DNA from: Trema orientale
Lineage: Eukaryota > Streptophyta > Magnoliopsida > Rosales > Cannabaceae
Length of the DNA: 64,000 nucleotides
NCBI GenBank assembly: GCA_002914845.1
Contig: JXTC01000120.1
Location: 515,429 to 579,428, forward strand
Direction of reading: 5' to 3'
Both the position numbers and the translations under genes were made by a program. Shown here piece by piece: positions 61,581 to 64,000 of this stretch; position 1 is the first letter of the stretch; every line of letters starts with the position of its first letter. The notes under the pieces were generated by a model. That model searched no databases. It saw nothing but the letters and a program-made list of their open reading frames with translations, and was not told the DNA's origin.

Positions 61581-62184
61581 GCCCAATTAATTAAGATAGT
61601 CCGTATAATGAAAATTGTTAATTAAATATGTGAGTCCACATTAGAAAATATAAAATATAACATATTGTACTTTCTATTTATTATAAATGAAAGCATTTTT
61701 CCTTCGTAAAAACAATTATGTAATGACATCGTTTTGAATTTTTTTATACTTTTGTTTTGTTCAAAAAATTTACATTTCGCTTCCTCTGAGTTTTGATTTG
61801 GTTCCGCCACTGACAAAATGTATAAAATTCCTAAGTAAGTAGATCAATTATAATTAAGTACATGAAAATTAAGATATATGAGATAACTCATTGCTTTTAT
61901 AACAATAAGTGATGATAATGATTATCAGTATCACTAAAAATTGTGTACCCGTATAACTGCAGCTTGTAAATTTTACCAAATTCAAAAAATTTGCAAAAGT
62001 TCGGAAAATTCTAACAAAATTATTGTAGTATACTAGATACAGAAGTTTTACCTCAACTAAGCAACAGAGACTTGTGCTAACGTGTTATTATTATTATTAA
62101 TGATATTATAGTGTATAACTATATATATATGTGATATTATAGCATATGTAATAAAAATAATTAACAACACAAGGAAATTAATAT
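61581..62184. other. Intergenic AT-rich DNA, nothing recognised
   Basis: No gene-like frame, repeat or paired ends were seen. Confidence 0.5.
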
Positions 62185-62402
62185 AGAAATTTCTCTTTAT
62201 TTTCTCTTTTTATCTTTCTCTTCATTTCTTTCTTTTTTTTTTCCTTTCTATTGTTTTCAACAACTGCTCTATTTTCTCTTTTTATCTTTCTCTTCATTTC
62301 TTTCTTTTTTTTTTTTTTTCCTTTCTATTGTTTTCAACAACTGCTCTATTTTCTCTTTCTTTCTTTCTCTCTTTTTTCTCTGTCTTGTTTTCAACAGCTG
62401 CT
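62185..62402. repeat. Pyrimidine-rich tandem repeat, unit about 77 bp
   Basis: Two full copies and one partial copy share attttctctttttatctttc, a T-run of variable length, and ttgttttcaacaactgctc (62251, 62328; partial near 62386). The strand is almost entirely C and T. Confidence 0.85.
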
Positions 62403-63265
62403 TACCGCACGTTGGTTTACAAAATAAAAGACCTATTTATAACCCAAAGAAGGAATCAAATTTCTAAATTTTAACTAAAAGCATCTCAAAAAAGAAAGAT
62501 ATATATATCTAGACTTTTGTCATTTTCCCAATTATATTTTTAGAATATAAAAGAAATAGGTATCCAAAATTGTAAGATCTACAATATATGACTTTTTTTT
62601 AAGGAAACAATTTCATCAAACTTAAATAAGGGTTACAATATAATAAATCGAGTTACATAAAATCTCTTAAAATGAGAATTTAGAAATCAATTCATAAATT
62701 TTGAAGACAAAAGAACCTTAAAAAATCCTTGAGCAAAGGCGATCTCTGTTAATGATTTATATTAAAGCACTTCAATGGCTCATTTTTATTCTTCATTATT
62801 CGAATTGGCACTTCTGATTGATTTATTAGAAAAATTATCTGAATTAGCACTTCTGATTGATTTAGTAGAAAAATTTCTACAGAATAATACAAATCTGAAG
62901 GATAACCAAAGTATCAAAATCATTTTCTAAAATGAGCCTGGAGAGTAGAATGGAGCAGCATGGCTGCCCCAAAGTCAAAGATAATCTTAGAAAAATCATT
63001 TTCTAAAATGAGTCGCAAAAATGTCTTCCCTCCCTAAAAGGAGAAATTAGGTTAAATATGCATCATAATAGGCATAATTTGGCCGTTATGCTTCCCTTAA
63101 TAAAACTCTGAAAAATATGCATATACCCACTTGAAATGTCACATCTACCCTTAATAATTGGTTTACAATGTATATGCCTCGCTTCCCCTCGGTAACCTAG
63201 TTGAAGATCATCATTCCTCCCTCCATATCCTCACAATCTTTCCTCTAATCTTATTCTTCAAGTTA
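62403..63265. other. Intergenic DNA, nothing recognised
   Basis: It contains a small direct repeat (ggcacttctgattgatttat near 62808 and agcacttctgattgatttag near 62845; tcattttctaaaatgag near 62920 and 62997). No gene is seen. Confidence 0.5.
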
Positions 63266-63279
63266 TCAAACTGTCTAAG

Positions 63280-63381
63280 AAGCTGAAATTCTAAGAGCCG
63301 AAAAGAAAGAAAGGATAAAAGTTCAAAAACAGAAAATAGAGGAAGCGGAAAGACGGAGGAAGAAAATCCGCAAAATGGGTA
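63280..63381 (+). other. Short charged open stretch, possible exon end
   Basis: A plus frame opens after a stop at about 63277 and encodes about 33 codons rich in Lys, Glu and Arg (EAEILRAEKKERIKVQ, then EEAERRRKKIRKMG). It ends at a donor-like site, atgg|gtatat. The composition is coiled-coil-like. It has no start codon and no identified continuation, so it is either a fragment of an exon or chance. Confidence 0.25.
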
Positions 63382-63524
63382 TATAAGTTATGTGTTCAAA
63401 TGTTATGGGTACTATTTGAAATAGTTTTTAACTGTGTTTCGATGTGTTACGAGTATAATTTATACATTAAAAGTTATTTTTTGGGAATATCTGTAAAATT
63501 CTGGAAAAAAAAATATCGGCCTCA

Positions 63525-63785
63525 CGATAAGCATCGAAGTTTCGATGACATTTCGACTATATTTCGACCGTAATTCGATTGAACTTGAAATTTCGACATA
63601 TTTTCGTCTCATTTTCGATGATTATTTCGATTAAATATTTTTGATCATTTTCGATGTATTTCGAGTATTCCGATTCATTTCGATGCATTTCGATGAATTT
63701 GATGCATTTTTCGATTAATTTTTTTCGATCATCTTCGATGTATGTCGATTCTTTTCGAGCTTATTTCGACCAATTTTCGATGGCT
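63525..63785. repeat. TTTCGA-rich degenerate repeat tract
   Basis: More than twenty TCGA tetramers, most within TTTCGA or TTTCGAT, occur in about 260 bases, at irregular spacing of roughly 8-15 bp. The rest of the region is CpG-poor. No ORF explains the pattern. Confidence 0.7.
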
Positions 63786-64000
63786 GCAATATCTATATTC
63801 TTCCTTTTAAATTTTACGATTTATCTGTTGATTTTGTATACCAGATGAATCTAATTTCTATTTTATCTGCAGAGTCACATTTCAATATAATAGTTTTGTA
63901 TAACGGTGAATAGACATTTTCGTCAAAGAAAATATTATGGTCTTATATTGCTAAAGAAAGTAAGGCCATGGGTGTATGGAAGGGTATATCTTTTCTGACC

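Noticed and set aside
1-64000. tRNA, rRNA or other structured RNA genes
   Set aside because: No cloverleaf or rRNA-like sequence was recognised by eye; the only tRNA-like strings are primer binding sites of retroelements. A tRNAscan run would settle it.

Overview
The window is plant nuclear DNA: AT-rich, densely packed with nested retrotransposons and MITEs, and carrying four long intronless coiled-coil NB-ARC LRR (CNL) resistance genes of the RPS5-like class. The gene class points to a eudicot, probably a rosid; the sequence alone does not let me name a species. There is one assembly gap (60041-60395).

Layout. 1-2040: degenerate Ty3/gypsy remnant whose gag pseudogene lies on the minus strand. 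2040-2718: 3' end of a Copia element (RNase H plus LTR). 2720-8330: relic of a CNL 3' trailer, split by a Copia element with two LTRs and a 5-bp target duplication (3763-7316). 10380-13430: relic of a CNL promoter joined to a truncated Copia element. 13440-14780: another trailer relic. 14800-16245: a gutted CNL (leader plus last codons) holding two MITEs. 18744-21491 CNL1, 27764-30499 CNL2, 36511-39258 CNL3 and 46862-49582 CNL4 are all on the plus strand and all intact. Each is followed by a homologous non-coding trailer with apparent 3'-UTR introns. 50653-52435: a decayed LTR element in the CNL4 trailer, followed by three more trailer copies up to 55600. From 56 kb to the end there are LTR fragments, a probable solo LTR, the gap and simple repeats, with no recognised host gene.

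The CNLs form one tandem family. All start MGNC or MGGC (predicted myristoylation and palmitoylation) and keep the P-loop, kinase-2, GLPLA, RNBS-D and MHD motifs. They differ most in a short indel-rich island of the LRR and at the extreme C terminus. The duplicated unit was much longer than the ORF: promoter block, leader, ORF, multi-exon trailer. Counting orphan promoter and trailer pieces, the array once held at least three more units.

Most notable: (1) four PIF/Harbinger-like MITEs share an internal minisatellite and subterminal short-unit repeats; (2) all four CNLs have a conserved 3'-UTR intron about 33-56 nt after the stop codon, plus further trailer exons, which could make the transcripts sensitive to nonsense-mediated decay; (3) CNL3 alone lacks the family promoter block and has a gypsy LTR with a TATA box there instead; (4) a hAT MITE beside CNL1 has duplicated a 3'-UTR splice donor. 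All alignments were made by eye.
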